Below are positions 41,946-51,550 of a DNA stretch of 64,000 nucleotides, piece by piece (positions within the stretch are counted from its first letter, which is position 1; the number at the start of each line of letters is the position of its first letter). Source of the DNA: Roseiarcus sp963820775 (GTDB taxonomy: Bacteria; Pseudomonadota; Alphaproteobacteria; Rhizobiales; Beijerinckiaceae); assembly GCA_963820775.1 (NCBI GenBank), contig CAWGBF010000015.1, positions 1,054,001 to 1,118,000 on the forward strand, read 5' to 3'. The notes under the pieces were generated by a model, which did no database searches, had not been told where the DNA came from, and worked only from the letters and a program-made list of their open reading frames with translations. A program made the translations under genes and the position numbers.

Positions 41946-44015
41946 CGCTGCAGCCGCGTGCCCTTGCCGCGCGCCATTTCGTTGAGCTGGTTAAGCGGAA
42001 ACACCAGAAGCTTGCGGTTCTGCCCGATGACCGCGACATGGTCGCCGGCGGCGGGAACGATCAGCGCCGCGCTCGCCGGCGCCGTGACATTGAGCACCGC
42101 CCTGCCCTTGCGGGTCGAGGACAGAAGCTCGTCGTCGCCGACGATGAAGCCGTTGCCGTCGCTCGATGCGATGAGCCGTTTCGCGCCCGCGCGAATAAGC
42201 CCAGACGGCGACGATCGAAGCGCTCTCGTCGATGTCGGCCATGAGACGGATCGGCTCGCCCTGCCCTCGCCCGCCCGGCAATTTCGACGCGTCGAGGGTG
42301 AACACCTTGCCGTCGCTCGCCAGCACCAGAATCTTCGAGGTCGTTTCGGCGAAGAACGAGGTCTTCAAGCCGTCGTCGCCTTTGAACGTGGCGGCGGACA
42401 GATCGGCGACCTGGCCTTTCAGCGCCCGGATCCAACCCTTCTGCGACACGACGATGGTCAAAGGCTCGCGCTCGATCATCGCCTCGGCGAGATCGGCGAC
42501 GATGACGTCCGGCGCCGCTTCGAAACTGGTGCGCCGCCGGCCGAGCGTCGGTGTCGGGCCCGAACTTCTTGCTTACGTCGCGGATCTCGACCTCGATCAT
42601 CCGCCACTGCTTCTTCTCGCTGGCGAGCAGCGCCTCGATCGAGGCTTTCTCCTTGGTCAGCTCATCCTGCTCCTTGCGCAGCGCCATTTCCTCGAGCCGG
42701 CGCAGGCTTCTTAAGCGCGTGTCGAGAACGTAGACGACCTGCGGCTCGGTCAGGCTGAAGCGGATCTTCAGCGCCTCTTTCGGATCATCGTCCTCGCGAA
42801 CGATGCGGATGACCTCGTCGAGATTGAGAAAGACGATGATCATGCCGGCGAGCAGTTCGAGCCGCTTGTCGATCGCCGCCAATCGGTGACGTGAGCGGCG
42901 CACCAGCACGTTGCGGCGATGGTCGAGCCATTGCCTGAGCGCCTCGCCGAGCGAAACGACCCTGGGCGTCACGCCGTCGACCAGCACGTTCATGTTGACC
43001 GAGACCCGCGCCTCGAGCTCGGTCAGCCTGAACAGGGATTCCATCAGCGTTTCGGGCTCGACCGCGCGCGTGCGCGGCTCGAGCACGATGCGCACGTCCT
43101 CGGTCAATTCGTCGCGGACGTCGGCGAGCAGCGGAAGCTTGCGTTCGTTGAGGAGATTGGCGATCTGCTCGATCAGCCGGGACTTCTGCACCCCGTAGGG
43201 AATTTCGCTGACGACCGCGACCCAGCCACCGCGGCCCGGTATCCTCCTTCGTCCAGCGCGCCCTGCACCCGAAACGCGCCGCGACCGGTCCGGTAGGTCT
43301 CGATGATCGCCGACTTGTCGTCGATGACGACGCCGCCGGTCGGGAAGTCCGGACCCGGCACGAATGTGGCGATGGCTTCGGCGTCGGCGTCAGGATGGGC
43401 GATGAGATAGAGCGCGGCGTCGCAAAGTTCGGCGATGTTGTGCGGGGGAATCGAGGTCGCCATGCCGACCGCGATGCCCTGCGCGCCATTGGCGAGCAGG
43501 TTCGGGACCGCCGACGGCATGACGATCGGCTCTTTCGTATCGCCCGAATAATTGTCGCGCCAATCGACCGAGTCTTCGTCGACGCCCTCCATGATGAGGC
43601 GGGCGACGTCGGTCATGCGCGCCTCGGTGTAGCGGTAGGCGGCGGCGTTATCGCCGTCGATGTTGCCGAAATTGCCCTGCCCCTCGATCAGCGGATAGCG
43701 CGAGACGAAGTCCTGCGCGAGACGCACCAAAGCCTCGTAGATCGCCTGGTCGCCATGCGGATGGAACGAGCCCATCACGTCGCCGACGATCTTCGCGCAT
43801 TTCTTGAAGGCCGAGCCGGGGTCGAGTCTCAGGATGTGCATGCCGTAGAGGATGCGGCGGTGCACAGGCTTAAGCCCGTCGCGGGCGTCGGGAAGCGCGC
43901 GGCCCATGATGGTGGAGAGCGCGTAGGCGAGGTAGCGCTCCTCGAGCGCCTCGCGCAGGTTGATGTCGATCGGGACCGAAGGCGGGGCCGCAGGCGGCGG
44001 AACAGGTTTGGCCAT
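41759..44015 (-). CDS. parC: DNA topoisomerase IV subunit A, frameshifted
   Basis: The start AKPVPPPAAPPSVPIDINLR leads into the conserved breakage-reunion domain: RYLAYALSTIMGRALPDARD, GLKPVHRRILYGMH, HPHGDQAIYEALVRLAQDF, GQGNFGNIDGDNAAAYRYTE (catalytic Tyr in AAAYRYTEARM) and MPSAVPNLLANGAQGIAVGM. The C-terminal beta-pinwheel has VVSQKGWIRALKG and NRKLLVFPLNQLNEMARGKG. Three frame changes interrupt it, near 43240, 42549 and 42183; the last two are explained by one extra base each. The enzyme decatenates chromosomes with ParE and is essential, so these are most likely sequence errors. The ~740-residue total is normal for ParC. Confidence 0.93.
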
Positions 44016-44393
44016 GGGTTGCGGGTTACCCCGAGGGCTGAGTCGCGGCAAGGCCAGCCTGTGTCTTCCGTCGGCCTCCCGCGATGCGGAACATTCCCCG
44101 AACATACGAATTCATTGTGCGCCGAGCTTGGAGGTGGAAAGGGGCTGCACAAAATTGCGTCAGCGACAGGTTGCTCTTTTGCGCCATGACTTTCCTGGGC
44201 GAACTCCTCACATTTGTTGTGAAGTGTCACTTGCCAACTGGACCGTCGCGGCGGCAGCATTACATGAGTGAGTCGAGCCGGCGGCATGAGACTTGCTGCG
44301 GCTGAGTAGTCGAGTGTGGACTTGAGTTGAAAGGGGGAAGCCTCCCAGGGGTTCGGCATCATTCCAACTTGGAAACCCGCAAAGGGGACTGAG
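44016..44393. other. Intergenic region upstream of parC and the small exported protein
   Basis: No gene, terminator or repeat recognised. It should hold the divergent promoters of parC (minus) and of the gene at 44394 (plus); I found no convincing -35/-10 pair. Confidence 0.35.
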
Positions 44394-44711
44394 ATGATCG
44401 CTCGAATCGCCGTAATATTGTTTGCTTTGTCCGCTAGCGGCGCGGACGCGCATGACTACTGGTCGGACGGGAAAGCCGTTCCCGACTGGGTGAAAGCTTC
44501 GTGCTGCGGGCCCGCGGACGCCCATCATCTTCGGCCGGAGCAGGTGCATCGAATCTCTGACAACTATTACTCGGTCGATGGCTACGTCCGTCGCATCCCC
44601 GTTGGCCAGGCGCTGCCCAGCCAGGATGGAGACTACTGGATCTTCTACCGGGATGACGGGAGCGGAATTCAGTCCGGGGTCTACTGCTTCTTTGTGCCGA
44701 TGGCCTTCTGA
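44394..44711 (+). CDS. Small exported protein, 105 aa, Cys-containing
   Basis: A signal peptide (MIARIAVILFALSASGADA, cleavage before HDYW) and a ~86-residue mature part with a CCGPADAHHL motif and a last Cys in GVYCFFVP. A paired Cys-Cys plus HH could bind metal or form disulfides. Similar short exported proteins with HD-Y/W and CCG motifs occur in Rhizobiales, with unknown function. The ribosome site aaaggggactgag precedes the ATG. It stands alone between parC and the ABC export genes. Confidence 0.65.
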   Translation: MIARIAVILFALSASGADAHDYWSDGKAVPDWVKASCCGPADAHHLRPEQVHRISDNYYSVDGYVRRIPVGQALPSQDGDYWIFYRDDGSGIQSGVYCFFVPMAF

Positions 44712-44968
44712 TTCCAAACCTTGATCCTGCGCTGGCGGCCGTTGCCGCCCGCCCGGACGAAGGCTGGCGGCCGCAATAGCTGAAGTCGCAGTCGCCCACT
44801 GAGAACGCCTTCCCGGGAGCTACGCCGCCGGGGGGTGACGCATGGCCTGCATGCGCCTACATATCGGGCTCGCGGCCGGATAAGGTTCGCGGCCCCCGGC
44901 CCGCGTGCGGCGCCGTCGCCGCCCTGCTAGCCGCGCCCATGAGCGCGCCTAAACGGGGAGGGCCGGCG

Positions 44969-45895
44969 ATGTCGCCGATGATATCGATCGCCGCGGTGAC
45001 TAAGCGCTATAAGTCGGGCCTCGTTGCCCTCGACGCGGTCGATCTGGAGATCGCCAAGGGCGAGATTTTCGCCCTGCTGGGCCCGAACGGCGCCGGCAAG
45101 ACGACACTGATCGGGGTCGTGTGCGGCTCGGTGTCGATGACGTCTGGCCGGGTCCTTATTGACGGCCATGACGTGGTGCGCGATTACCGCGCCGCCCGGT
45201 CCATAGTCGGCCTCGTGCCGCAAGAAATTGCACTCGACATTTTCACCACCGTCCACAGGGCCGCGACCTTCAGCCGAGGGCTATTTGGGCGGCCGCCCAA
45301 CCCCGCCTATATCGAGCAATTGCTGCGCGACCTCTCGCTGTGGGACAAGCGCGACACGCGAGTCGTTGAATTGTCGGGCGGCATGAAGCGGCGGGTGATG
45401 ATCGCCAAGGCGCTCAGCCACGAACCCGACGTGCTGTTCCTCGATGAGCCGACCGCCGGAGTCGACGTCAACCTGCGACGCGACATGTGGGCGCTGGTTC
45501 GGCGGCTGCGCAGCCAGGGCGTCACCGTCATTCTGACCACCCACTATATCGAGGAGGCCGAAGAGATGGCGGACAGGGTCGGCGTCATCAATAACGGCCG
45601 GATCGTGCTGGTGGACGAGAAGGCGGCGCTCATGCGCAAGCTTGGCAAGCGGCGCCTGACGCTGACGCTGCAAAAGCCGCTGCCGGCTCTGCCAAAAGAA
45701 TTGGACGGCTGGCCGCTCGAGCTCGAGGACGGCGGCCGGCGCCTCTCCTATCGCTTCTCTGCAGGGGCCGAGGACACCGGGGTGCCGACGCTTCTGCGTC
45801 GCCTCAACGAGATCGGGATCGATTTCAAGGATCTCGACACCAGCACAACCACGCTCGAAGACATTTTTGTCGATCTGGTGGGACGCGCGGCGTGA
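44969..45895 (+). CDS. ABC-2 type export system ATP-binding protein
   Basis: ~308 residues from MSPMISIAAVTKRYKSG; GGGGAGG at good distance favours this ATG over the one at 44939. Walker A is GPNGAGKTT, the signature LSGGMKRRV, Walker B VLFLDEPTAGVD and the H-loop TTHYIEEAEEMAD. The extended C-terminal domain after GKRRLTLTLQ is typical of DrrA/NodI-type ATPases. It overlaps the permease gene by one base (TGATG), forming a two-gene exporter for a drug, lipid or polysaccharide. Confidence 0.92.
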   Translation: MSPMISIAAVTKRYKSGLVALDAVDLEIAKGEIFALLGPNGAGKTTLIGVVCGSVSMTSGRVLIDGHDVVRDYRAARSIVGLVPQEIALDIFTTVHRAATFSRGLFGRPPNPAYIEQLLRDLSLWDKRDTRVVELSGGMKRRVMIAKALSHEPDVLFLDEPTAGVDVNLRRDMWALVRRLRSQGVTVILTTHYIEEAEEMADRVGVINNGRIVLVDEKAALMRKLGKRRLTLTLQKPLPALPKELDGWPLELEDGGRRLSYRFSAGAEDTGVPTLLRRLNEIGIDFKDLDTSTTTLEDIFVDLVGRAA

Positions 45896-46668
45896 TGGTT
45901 TCGGCGGTCAACCTGAGCGGCGTTTGGTCGATCTATCGCGCCGAAATGCAACGCACGCAGCGCACGATTCTGCAGAGCGTCGCAACTCCCGTAATCACGA
46001 CGGCGCTCTATTTCGTCGTGTTCGGCGCGGCGATCGGTGGACGCATCCGCGAAGTGAGCGGGGTCAGCTACGGCTCCTTCATCGTGCCGGGCCTCATGAT
46101 GCTCTCACTGCTGACCCAGAGCATCTCCAACGCCTCGATCGGCATCTACTTTCCCAAATTCACTGGCCAGATCTACGAGCTCCTGTCGGCGCCGCTATCC
46201 TCTATGGAGGCGGTTTGCGCCTATGTCGGCGCGGCGGCGACCAAGTCGATCGCGATTGGCCTTGTTATTCTTATAACCGCGGCGCTGTTGGTGCCGGTGC
46301 GCATCGAGCACCCATTCTGGATGATCGCCTTCCTCGGGCTGACCTCGATCGCCTTCAGCCTGTTCGGCTTCATCATTGGCATCTGGGCCAGAAACTTCGA
46401 GCAGCTGGCGGTCATTCCTGCGCTGGTGGTGACGCCGCTCACTTTCCTCGGCGGCGCTTTCTATTCGATTGACATGCTGCCGCCGTTCTGGCGCGCGGTC
46501 AGCCTGTTCAATCCGGTGGTCTATCTGATCAGCGGTTTCCGTTGGAGCTTCTACGGCCAAGGCGATGTCAGCGTCGCCGCTAGCCTTGGATTCACGGCGC
46601 TGTTCATTGCCGCATGCCTGGCGATTCTGACCTGGATATTCCGCACCGGCTGGCGCCTGAAGCCGTGA
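45895..46668 (+). CDS. ABC-2 type export permease
   Basis: ~257 residues, six transmembrane segments. Key stretches are TPVITTALYFVVFGAAIGGR, SYGSFIVPGLMMLSLLTQSI, IGIYFPKFTGQIYELLSAPL, AIGLVILITAALLVPVRIEH, the signature VVTPLTFLGGAFYSIDMLPP and LFNPVVYLISGFRWSFYGQG. These are the hallmarks of the ABC-2/DrrB/NodJ permease family. It pairs with the preceding ATPase. A GTG one codon upstream is an alternative start. NodJ-like proteins export lipochitin oligosaccharides, but no nod genes are present, so cargo is open. Confidence 0.92.
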   Translation: MVSAVNLSGVWSIYRAEMQRTQRTILQSVATPVITTALYFVVFGAAIGGRIREVSGVSYGSFIVPGLMMLSLLTQSISNASIGIYFPKFTGQIYELLSAPLSSMEAVCAYVGAAATKSIAIGLVILITAALLVPVRIEHPFWMIAFLGLTSIAFSLFGFIIGIWARNFEQLAVIPALVVTPLTFLGGAFYSIDMLPPFWRAVSLFNPVVYLISGFRWSFYGQGDVSVAASLGFTALFIAACLAILTWIFRTGWRLKP

Positions 46669-46748
46669 CGTGTCACACGCAGGTGAATTGACCGAAGCGA
46701 GGCGCGCCTTCAGTATCCTTGAACATCCCCTTCGGAGCTAAGCCCCTT

Positions 46749-47501
46749 ATGCCTTCAGGCCTCATCATCGTCACAGGAGGGTCGCGCGGCATCGGCGCCG
46801 CCATCTGCCGCCGACTCGCCGCGGACGGCCACGCGGTCGCCGTGAACTACGCTGCCGACGCCAAGGCCGCGGAGGGGACCGTCGCGGAAATCAAGAAGTC
46901 GGGCGGACAGGCGCAAGCTTTCCAGGCGGATGTCGCCGACCCGGCGGAGCTTCACCGGCTGTTCGAGCAGGCGACGAAAGCTCTGGGGCCGCTCGCCGGC
47001 CTCGTCAACAACGCGGGCGTCTCGGGCCGCTTCGCCACGACTGAGCAGCGTGAGGCTGCGGAGCTGACGGAGCTCTTTCAAGTCAACGTGATCGGAACCA
47101 TCCTCGCCTGCAAGGAGGCCGTGCTCCGGCTTTCGAGCAAGCGCGGCGGGAGCGGCGGGTCGATCGTCAACATATCGTCGATCGCCGCGAGGCTCGGCGG
47201 GCTGCCGGGACTCGCGTCCTATGCGGCGACCAAGGGGGCGGTCGAAAGCTTCACCAAGGGGCTTGCGACTGAGGTCGGGCCCGAGCGGATCCGGGTCAAT
47301 GCGGTCGCGCCCGGCTTCACCGACACCGACATGAACCGCGACCCGCTTGCCCAAGCGGGCTTCCGCGAGCGCATCGAGGGGATGACCCCCTTGCGCCGCA
47401 TCGGCGCTCCCGAGGAGATCGCGGAGGCGGCAGCTTGGCTCATTTCGCCAGCGGCCGCCTTTGTCACCGGCAGCGTGTTGACCGTGTCTGGGGGACGTTA
47501 G
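46749..47501 (+). CDS. Short-chain dehydrogenase/reductase
   Basis: 250 residues, classical SDR. The cofactor motif is VTGGSRGIGAAI, the structural NNAG is in LVNNAGVSG, the catalytic Ser in SIVNISSIAARLG and the YxxxK motif in SYAATKGAVE, followed by RIRVNAVAPGFTDTDM and the C-terminal GSVLTVSGGR. It probably oxidises or reduces an alcohol/ketone with NADP(H); the Asp/Arg discrimination region (VNYAAD) suggests NADP. Closest named families are FabG/sugar dehydrogenase-like. No obvious operon partner: the ABC permease ends 80 nt upstream. Confidence 0.9.
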   Translation: MPSGLIIVTGGSRGIGAAICRRLAADGHAVAVNYAADAKAAEGTVAEIKKSGGQAQAFQADVADPAELHRLFEQATKALGPLAGLVNNAGVSGRFATTEQREAAELTELFQVNVIGTILACKEAVLRLSSKRGGSGGSIVNISSIAARLGGLPGLASYAATKGAVESFTKGLATEVGPERIRVNAVAPGFTDTDMNRDPLAQAGFRERIEGMTPLRRIGAPEEIAEAAAWLISPAAAFVTGSVLTVSGGR

Positions 47502-47747
47502 CCTAGGGTTTCTCCGCCGACAGGCGACCGCCCGGGGGGGGCCATCAGTTCGTGTGTGAGCTGCGGCAACTTTAGACCTCGGCAACTGATCTCGTATGGC
47601 TGGCCACCCCGAGCGGTGGCTCCTCGACCATAGGCGTGTCGGGGTCAGTTGACGACATCGCCGCCGCATATAGATACTGTATGTCATCGGAAAATCAAAT
47701 GGTATGGTACTGTGACGACTTAAATCGCGAACCGTTGAGAGGAGCTT

Positions 47748-48347
47748 GTGCGGCCTGTACGTTTGACCCGCGCCGAGCAGCAGGCGCTAACCCGCGAGCG
47801 GCTGCTTGCCGCCGCCGAGCAAGTCCTTGCGCGCCATGGATACGGAGGCGCGTCGATTGACCTGATAACGGCGGAGGCCGGCTACTCGAAGGGCGCAATC
47901 TATTCCAATTTCGAGAGCAAAGAGGCGGTCTTCCTCGAGCTGTTGCGCGTGTACATGGAGCGCGACATGGCGGAACTGGGGCGGATTGTCAGTCTCACCG
48001 CGCACCAGCTGTCTGCGGCGCTGAGCGCATGGCTCGAAACGATCCATGCCGATGGCGACTGTCCGCTCCTCATGACAGAGCTGCAACTCCATGCGCGCCG
48101 AAATCCGGCCTTCGCGAAGCGATATTACGCTCTCCAGAATCAGCAGACCCGCGCCCTGGCGCGAATCCTCGAACGCTTCTTCGATGCCCAGTCCGTCCCG
48201 CTTCCCATGGACCCGCTCGACCTTGCTGGATCCATGACCGCTCTGGCGCACGGTCTCAGCCTGCAACACCCGCAGGCGAAACCTGGCGCACGTAGCAGCG
48301 CAGGCCGGGTGATCGGCGCCTTGCTGAAACTTCTCACGCAACGCTAA
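47748..48347 (+). CDS. TetR/AcrR family transcriptional regulator
   Basis: 199 residues. The N-terminal TetR helix-turn-helix is ALTRERLLAAAEQVLARHGY, GGASIDLITAEAGYSKGAIY, SNFESKEAVFLELL. The C-terminal ligand domain resembles TetR_C type with LLMTELQLHARRNPAFAKRY. The start is a GTG with agaggagctt before it. It probably represses itself and the adjacent epimerase gene, whose promoter contains a gttga...tcaac dyad. It might also act in trans on the orphan operator upstream of the MFS gene; that is speculation. Confidence 0.9.
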   Translation: MRPVRLTRAEQQALTRERLLAAAEQVLARHGYGGASIDLITAEAGYSKGAIYSNFESKEAVFLELLRVYMERDMAELGRIVSLTAHQLSAALSAWLETIHADGDCPLLMTELQLHARRNPAFAKRYYALQNQQTRALARILERFFDAQSVPLPMDPLDLAGSMTALAHGLSLQHPQAKPGARSSAGRVIGALLKLLTQR

Positions 48348-48410
48348 GCGGCGCCCTGAGCCAAAGGCCCAAGAGCAAACTGCGCCGACCGTCAGCGAAT
48401 TGAGATACTA

Positions 48411-48439
48411 GTTGACTTTCAACGATCACACGGTATTTA
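48411..48439 (+). promoter_or_regulatory. Promoter with overlapping palindrome upstream of the epimerase gene
   Basis: ttgact (48412-48417), a 16-bp spacer and tattta (48434-48439) form a sigma-70-like promoter. gttgactttcaac (48411-48423) is a 5-bp-arm dyad covering the -35, a plausible TetR operator. A perfect aggagg (48456-48461) lies four bases before the epimerase ATG. Confidence 0.6.
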
Positions 48440-48465
48440 CCCTGCGAACGCATTCAGGAGGTACG

Positions 48466-49434
48466 ATGAAGATCCTTGTCACGGGCGCGACCGGATTCAT
48501 TGGCGCCGCCGTCGCACGAAAGCTGTCGCAGCAAGGCCATGAGGTGCTAGCACTATCGCGATCCAACTCCTCGGCCGCGAAGCTGCGAGCCGCCGGCCTC
48601 TCGCCCGTCGCGGGCGACTTCTCCGTTCCCGCGAGCCTGGCCGCGCCGGCCGCACAGGTGGACGCCATCGTCAGCACCGCCAGCATCGGACAGGTCGAGG
48701 GCACTCCGGAGAGTTTCACCAAGGATCGTGACGCCGTTCGAGTGATGACCAAGGCCCTCGGCGATTCCGGCAAGCCGATTATCTTCACCAGCGGTTCGGC
48801 AATCTTCGGGGTCTTCACCAAGGGTGAGGCAGGTCCGACGATCTTCGATGAGGGTCATCCTGTTCCCCTCCAGGCCTCGGTGTTCGCGCCGCCGGAGGCC
48901 GAGGTTCCCCCGCCGTTCGTAGAGGCGTTCGGCGGCGCGATGGCCCCGCGCGCGGAGACGGAGACGAGCGTGCTAAAGGCGGCTGGCGTTCGGGGAATCG
49001 TGATCCGCCCGGGTCTCGTCTACGGCGATGGCAAGGGTTACGATCTGCCCAATCTCATCACCCTTGCCAAGAACCACGCCGCCGCGCCTCACTTGGGAGC
49101 GGGCGGCGTTCGGCAGGGCTAGGTCCATATCGACGACCTGGTAGGGCTGTACCTCCTGGCCCTTGAACGCGCGCCGGCCGGCGCAATTCTACACGCCGTG
49201 ACCGACGAGATCGCTCTTGGCGACCTGGCCGCGGCAGCCAGCCAACTCGTGGGCGCCGGCGGCCGAACTGAGGCCTTATCGCTCATGGAGATGTACGCCC
49301 GTGGCGGGGGCGGCGGCGTGAGTCTGTCACTCAATAAGCGTCTCGCCAGCGAGAGGACCCGAAAGGCCCTCGGTTGGACTCCAACCCGAGACGACATACT
49401 GGAAGATACGGAGCACGGCTCTTACGCCGCCTAG
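48466..49434 (+). pseudogene. NAD-dependent epimerase/dehydratase family protein interrupted by an in-frame TAG
   Basis: MKILVTGATGFIGAAVARKL is an extended-SDR Rossmann start; ALSRSNSSAAKLRAAGLSPV, VSTAS, FTSGSAIFG and RGIVIRPGLVYGDG follow. At 49120 a TAG stops translation after GGVRQG, yet the same frame continues VHIDDLVGLYLLALERAPAG, NKRLASERTRKALGWTP and ends at 49434, exactly the usual C-terminal half (VHVDDLA...LGWxP). So this is a ~322-residue nucleoside-diphosphate-sugar epimerase-like protein with one nonsense codon, not an indel. The usual YxxxK is not evident, so it may be an atypical clade. It is probably controlled by the TetR gene upstream. Confidence 0.82.
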
Positions 49435-49465
49435 TCTAGCGCGCTCGCGACACCCGGTCTGCGAC

Positions 49466-49830
49466 CTACTCCCCCCGGCGGGCCGCCGCGGCCCATTCGA
49501 GCGCGCCTTTCTCGTCGGCGCGAGCGAACAGACGAATGGGCACCGGCGACGCCTGGAAGTTGCTGCGCCTGGCTTCGTCCATCCGCTCGGGGTCGGTCAC
49601 GACAGCGAGCTTGACCAGGGACTTGTGACCCAGCGCGGCGCTGGCCAGCCCGCGCGCCAACTCGGAGAAATATCCCTCGAAATCCGGATCGAGGATCATG
49701 ACGAGGCCCGTCGCCGTCTCGGATCGACCCAACACGCGTCAATCGCCGCCTCGACCTCCCGAGCCATGACCGTGTCGCTGGCGCGCAAGGCGAAGGTGTG
49801 CGCCGGGGCGTCCTGCACCCGCTCCAACAT
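49466..49830 (-). CDS. SpoIIAA-like/STAS-like small protein, frameshifted
   Basis: From the ATG at 49830: LERVQDAPAHTFALRASDTV, MAREVEAAIDACW, then a frame change near 49733 to LVMILDPDFEGYFSELARGL, HKSLVKLAVVTDPERMDEAR and a tail IRLFARADEKGALEWAAAAR. The pattern (DPDFEGY, VAVVTD...W...F) matches the SpoIIAA-like (DUF3478) domain, also found fused to Sec14-like lipid-binding folds. One base missing in tgttggg explains the break. Function unknown. It converges with the epimerase gene (31 nt gap). Confidence 0.7.
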
Positions 49831-50262
49831 GGGCCGCTCACTTTCCTCGCCGATCTTTGCGGCGATTCACCGTTTCCCCCGAAAGGCGCCGTGGCCGATT
49901 TGCGCGCCCGCGCACAAAGTTACGCACGCCTATTCTTTCAGGGGCCTACCACCTCCCTTGCGCGACTTCTCTGCCACAGGCTTCCAAGTCGCCTTCGCCC
50001 GCGATCAAGGTCGCGCGCACCCAAGCTCTCGCTCCATGTGGCGATCTCGCAAGCATTGGACACGAGGTCCCCGCGGATCTCAGCTTGGATTCGACTGGTG
50101 ATCCTATCCGTTCATTCCGGAAAATGTCAATCTTTTCTTCACTTTCTGCTTTCACGGATTCCATCGGCAATTCAATGGACTGGACCCTATCCGCGCCGGC
50201 GAGGCGCTCCACATCCGGTCGAGCGCGCCGCGAAGCTCCCGGTTCGCCGCCGGAGCTCGCCT
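49831..50262. other. Intergenic region upstream of the SpoIIAA-like gene
   Basis: About 430 nt between the SpoIIAA-like gene start and the thioesterase stop, both on the minus strand. I see overlapping ORFs in the plus frames but none with a recognisable domain. An A/T-richer stretch lies near 50100-50180 and could hold the promoter of the SpoIIAA-like gene. No terminator hairpin found. Confidence 0.35.
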
Positions 50263-50661
50263 TCAAACAGCGGCGATTCGCTTGGCGAAGCTCTCCAGAT
50301 TGACCGCTCCGCGGCGATGCGTCCCCTCGCCGATCTTATGGACGCCGTCATGCGCTTCGACCGCAAGCAGCAGAGTGCGGCCAGAGACTTCAACGACCCG
50401 TGCGGTAGCGACGACCGTGCGCCCGACCGGAGTCGGGGCGAGGTGGCGGACGTTGACTTCGCTGCCGACGGTCGCCCACCCCGCGGGTAGATGCGGCGCC
50501 GCCGCCGCGGCGGAAGCCATCTCCATCGCCAGGATCATCATCGGAGTGCCAAAGACGAATGGCATCCCGTCAAGCTGCGCGCCGACCGTAAGCTCGCGCG
50601 TGACGACGACTTCGTGGCGGCCGGTCATGCCGACCCGAACGTTTTCGAGCGGCTCCGCCAT
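50263..50661 (-). CDS. Hotdog-fold thioesterase (fluoroacetyl-CoA thioesterase-like)
   Basis: 132 residues. FVFGTPMMILAMEMASAAAA is the hotdog helix containing the catalytic Glu, preceded by VTRELTVGAQ; GWATVGSEVNVRHLAPTPVG contains the conserved turn and His; LAVEAHDGVHKIGEGTHRR closes the sheet. The Thr/Glu/His layout resembles FlK-type thioesterases, most of which have unknown acyl-CoA substrates in non-Streptomyces hosts. It ends the minus-strand run and lies 27 nt downstream of ctaE, so it might be read through from the cox cluster. Confidence 0.85.
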   Translation of the reverse strand: MAEPLENVRVGMTGRHEVVVTRELTVGAQLDGMPFVFGTPMMILAMEMASAAAAAPHLPAGWATVGSEVNVRHLAPTPVGRTVVATARVVEVSGRTLLLAVEAHDGVHKIGEGTHRRGAVNLESFAKRIAAV

Positions 50662-50688
50662 CGGAACTCGAGCGTGATCCTACGGCGC

Positions 50689-51531
50689 TTATTCGAACGT
50701 CGCGCCCCAGGATCCCCAGATGTAGATGCAAGTGAACAGGAACAGCCAGACCACGTCGACGAAATGCCAGTACCACGCGGCGAACTGGAACCCGACATGG
50801 TGCCGGGGCGTGAATTGGCCCCTGAAGGCGCGCATGAGACAGACAAAGAGGAAAATCACGCCGATGATGACGTGGGCGCCGTGAAAGCCGGTGGCCATGA
50901 AGAAGGTCGCGCCATAGATCGAGTTCTTAAAGGAGAATGGCGCGTGGATGTACTCGTAGGCTTGAGTGAACACGAACAGCACGCCGAGGGCGATGCCGAG
51001 TGCAAGGAAGATCTTGAATTGCGGACGGTTGCCCTCACGCAGATTGTCATGGGCGACATTGACGGCGGCGCTCGACGTCAGCAGCACGAATGTGTTCATC
51101 AGCGGCAACGCGAGCGGGTTGATCACCTCCGTGCCCCTGGGCGGCCAAATTCCACCGCTGAAATCGAGAAGCCCATAGGTCTGCGGATTGGCGGCATCGA
51201 GCGCGTTCCAGAAGAACGCCCAGAACCAGGCGACGAAGAACATGACCTCGGAGGTGATGAACAGGATCATGCCGATCGTCAGGCCATGGCGCACAATCAC
51301 ATTGTGATAGCCGCCCTGAGCTTCGACGATGACATCGCGCCACCAGCCGAACATGGTGAACAGGATGCCCGCGACGCCAATGGTGAGAATCGCCGGCCCG
51401 ACGCTCGACCCGTGCATGAACAATATGAGGCCAAAAGCCGAGAGAAACGCGACGGCCGCGCCGACGATCGGCCAAGCGCTCGGCTCGACGAGATGAAAGC
51501 CCGGCCGGTCTGGAACCGCCGCGTCGGTCAT
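50689..51531 (-). CDS. ctaE: Cytochrome c oxidase subunit III
   Basis: 280 residues, seven transmembrane helices. Family marks are HLVEPSAWPIVGAAVAFLSA, ITSEVMFFVAWFWAFFWNAL (with the conserved Glu), WPPRGTEVINPLALPLMNTF, a GFHGAHVIIGVIFLFVCLMR and the ending YWHFVDVVWLFLFTCIYIWG. This is the non-catalytic core subunit of the aa3-type terminal oxidase. The ATG has gggagaagaca before it. Follows ctaG by 19 nt, in the order ctaC-ctaD-ctaG-ctaE. Confidence 0.97.
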   Translation of the reverse strand: MTDAAVPDRPGFHLVEPSAWPIVGAAVAFLSAFGLILFMHGSSVGPAILTIGVAGILFTMFGWWRDVIVEAQGGYHNVIVRHGLTIGMILFITSEVMFFVAWFWAFFWNALDAANPQTYGLLDFSGGIWPPRGTEVINPLALPLMNTFVLLTSSAAVNVAHDNLREGNRPQFKIFLALGIALGVLFVFTQAYEYIHAPFSFKNSIYGATFFMATGFHGAHVIIGVIFLFVCLMRAFRGQFTPRHHVGFQFAAWYWHFVDVVWLFLFTCIYIWGSWGATFE

Positions 51532-51550
51532 TGTCTTCTCCCGTTACTGA

